This document shows, in pieces, positions 5,339 to 5,387 of a stretch of 5,387 nucleotides of DNA. Both the position numbers and the translations under genes were made by a program. The stretch covers positions 1 through 5,387 of the forward strand of contig DASUWQ010000352.1 of the NCBI GenBank assembly GCA_036378375.1, in the 5' to 3' direction. This stretch comes from JAFAVN01 sp036378375 (lineage in GTDB: Bacteria > Verrucomicrobiota > Verrucomicrobiia > Chthoniobacterales > JAFAMB01). The stretch's first letter is position 1; every line of letters starts with the position of its first letter. Below the pieces are notes generated by a model that saw only the letters and a program-made list of their open reading frames with translations, did not search any database and was not told the origin of the DNA.

Positions 5339-5387
5339 CCTCTCACCAATCACTTCTCACTTCTTACTTCTCACTTCTTACTTCTCA
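5339..5387 (-). repeat. Heptad array, CTTCTCA family, continuing past the window edge
   Basis: Seven 7-bp units on the + strand: CCTCTCA, CCAATCA, CTTCTCA, CTTCTTA, CTTCTCA, CTTCTTA, CTTCTCA. The last five alternate C/T at one position, giving a 14-bp higher-order period. The opposite strand reads TGAGAAG / TAAGAAG, i.e. the GTGAGAA family seen at 442-462 and 5119-5167. The array is cut by the window end. Confidence 0.9.

Noticed and set aside
5119..5387. CRISPR array or insertion sequence
   Set aside because: The units are 7 bp, contiguous and without spacers. No transposase, terminal inverted repeat with target duplication, or cas gene is visible.

Overview
The window looks like chromosomal DNA of a free-living Gram-negative-type bacterium. 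It carries a sugar ABC-import locus with two exported periplasmic-type binding proteins, plus the tail of an AI-2E/PerM-family membrane protein. The intergenic DNA is unusual. Almost every gap contains degenerate short tandem repeats with a 7-bp period (GTGAGAG, ATGACAG, GAACGCC and CTTCTCA families) and a compound CGTCGTCCTCG / CATTCGCC module. In my recollection this texture suits Verrucomicrobiota (Spartobacteria/Opitutae-like) best, but that is inference and is not proven by any marker gene here.

Layout, left to right. 1-345 (+): C-terminal third of an AI-2E-family transporter, cut by the window edge. 346-452: repeat module A between convergent genes. 453-3540 (-): an operon read right to left, consisting of a Tat-type sugar-binding protein (2470-3540), a 122-bp gap with a hairpin and a heptad array, an RbsC-type permease (1274-2347), and a single-domain sugar ABC ATPase (453-1277) that overlaps the permease by ATGA. 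3541-3995: divergent control region with a good candidate promoter for the operon (TTGACA box), a small palindrome, and repeat module B. 3996-5096 (+): a second, dissimilar sugar-binding protein with a Sec signal peptide. 5097-5387: a strong hairpin at its stop codon, a GTGAGAG array, unannotated DNA, and a CTTCTCA array running off the window.

Together, binding protein 1, permease and ATPase would make a complete monosaccharide-class (CUT2) importer: binding protein outside the inner membrane, permease dimer, ATPase dimer. Binding protein 2 either supplies the same permease with another ligand or belongs to a second system elsewhere. The substrate cannot be read from the sequence.

The most notable signal is not a protein. 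Both binding-protein genes end in a hairpin with the same GC-TTACA-GC apex on the sense strand but different stems, and each hairpin is followed by an RTGANNN heptad array. The repeats also supply the last codons of two genes and possibly part of a promoter. Repeat modules A and B are direct repeats that bracket the whole importer operon.
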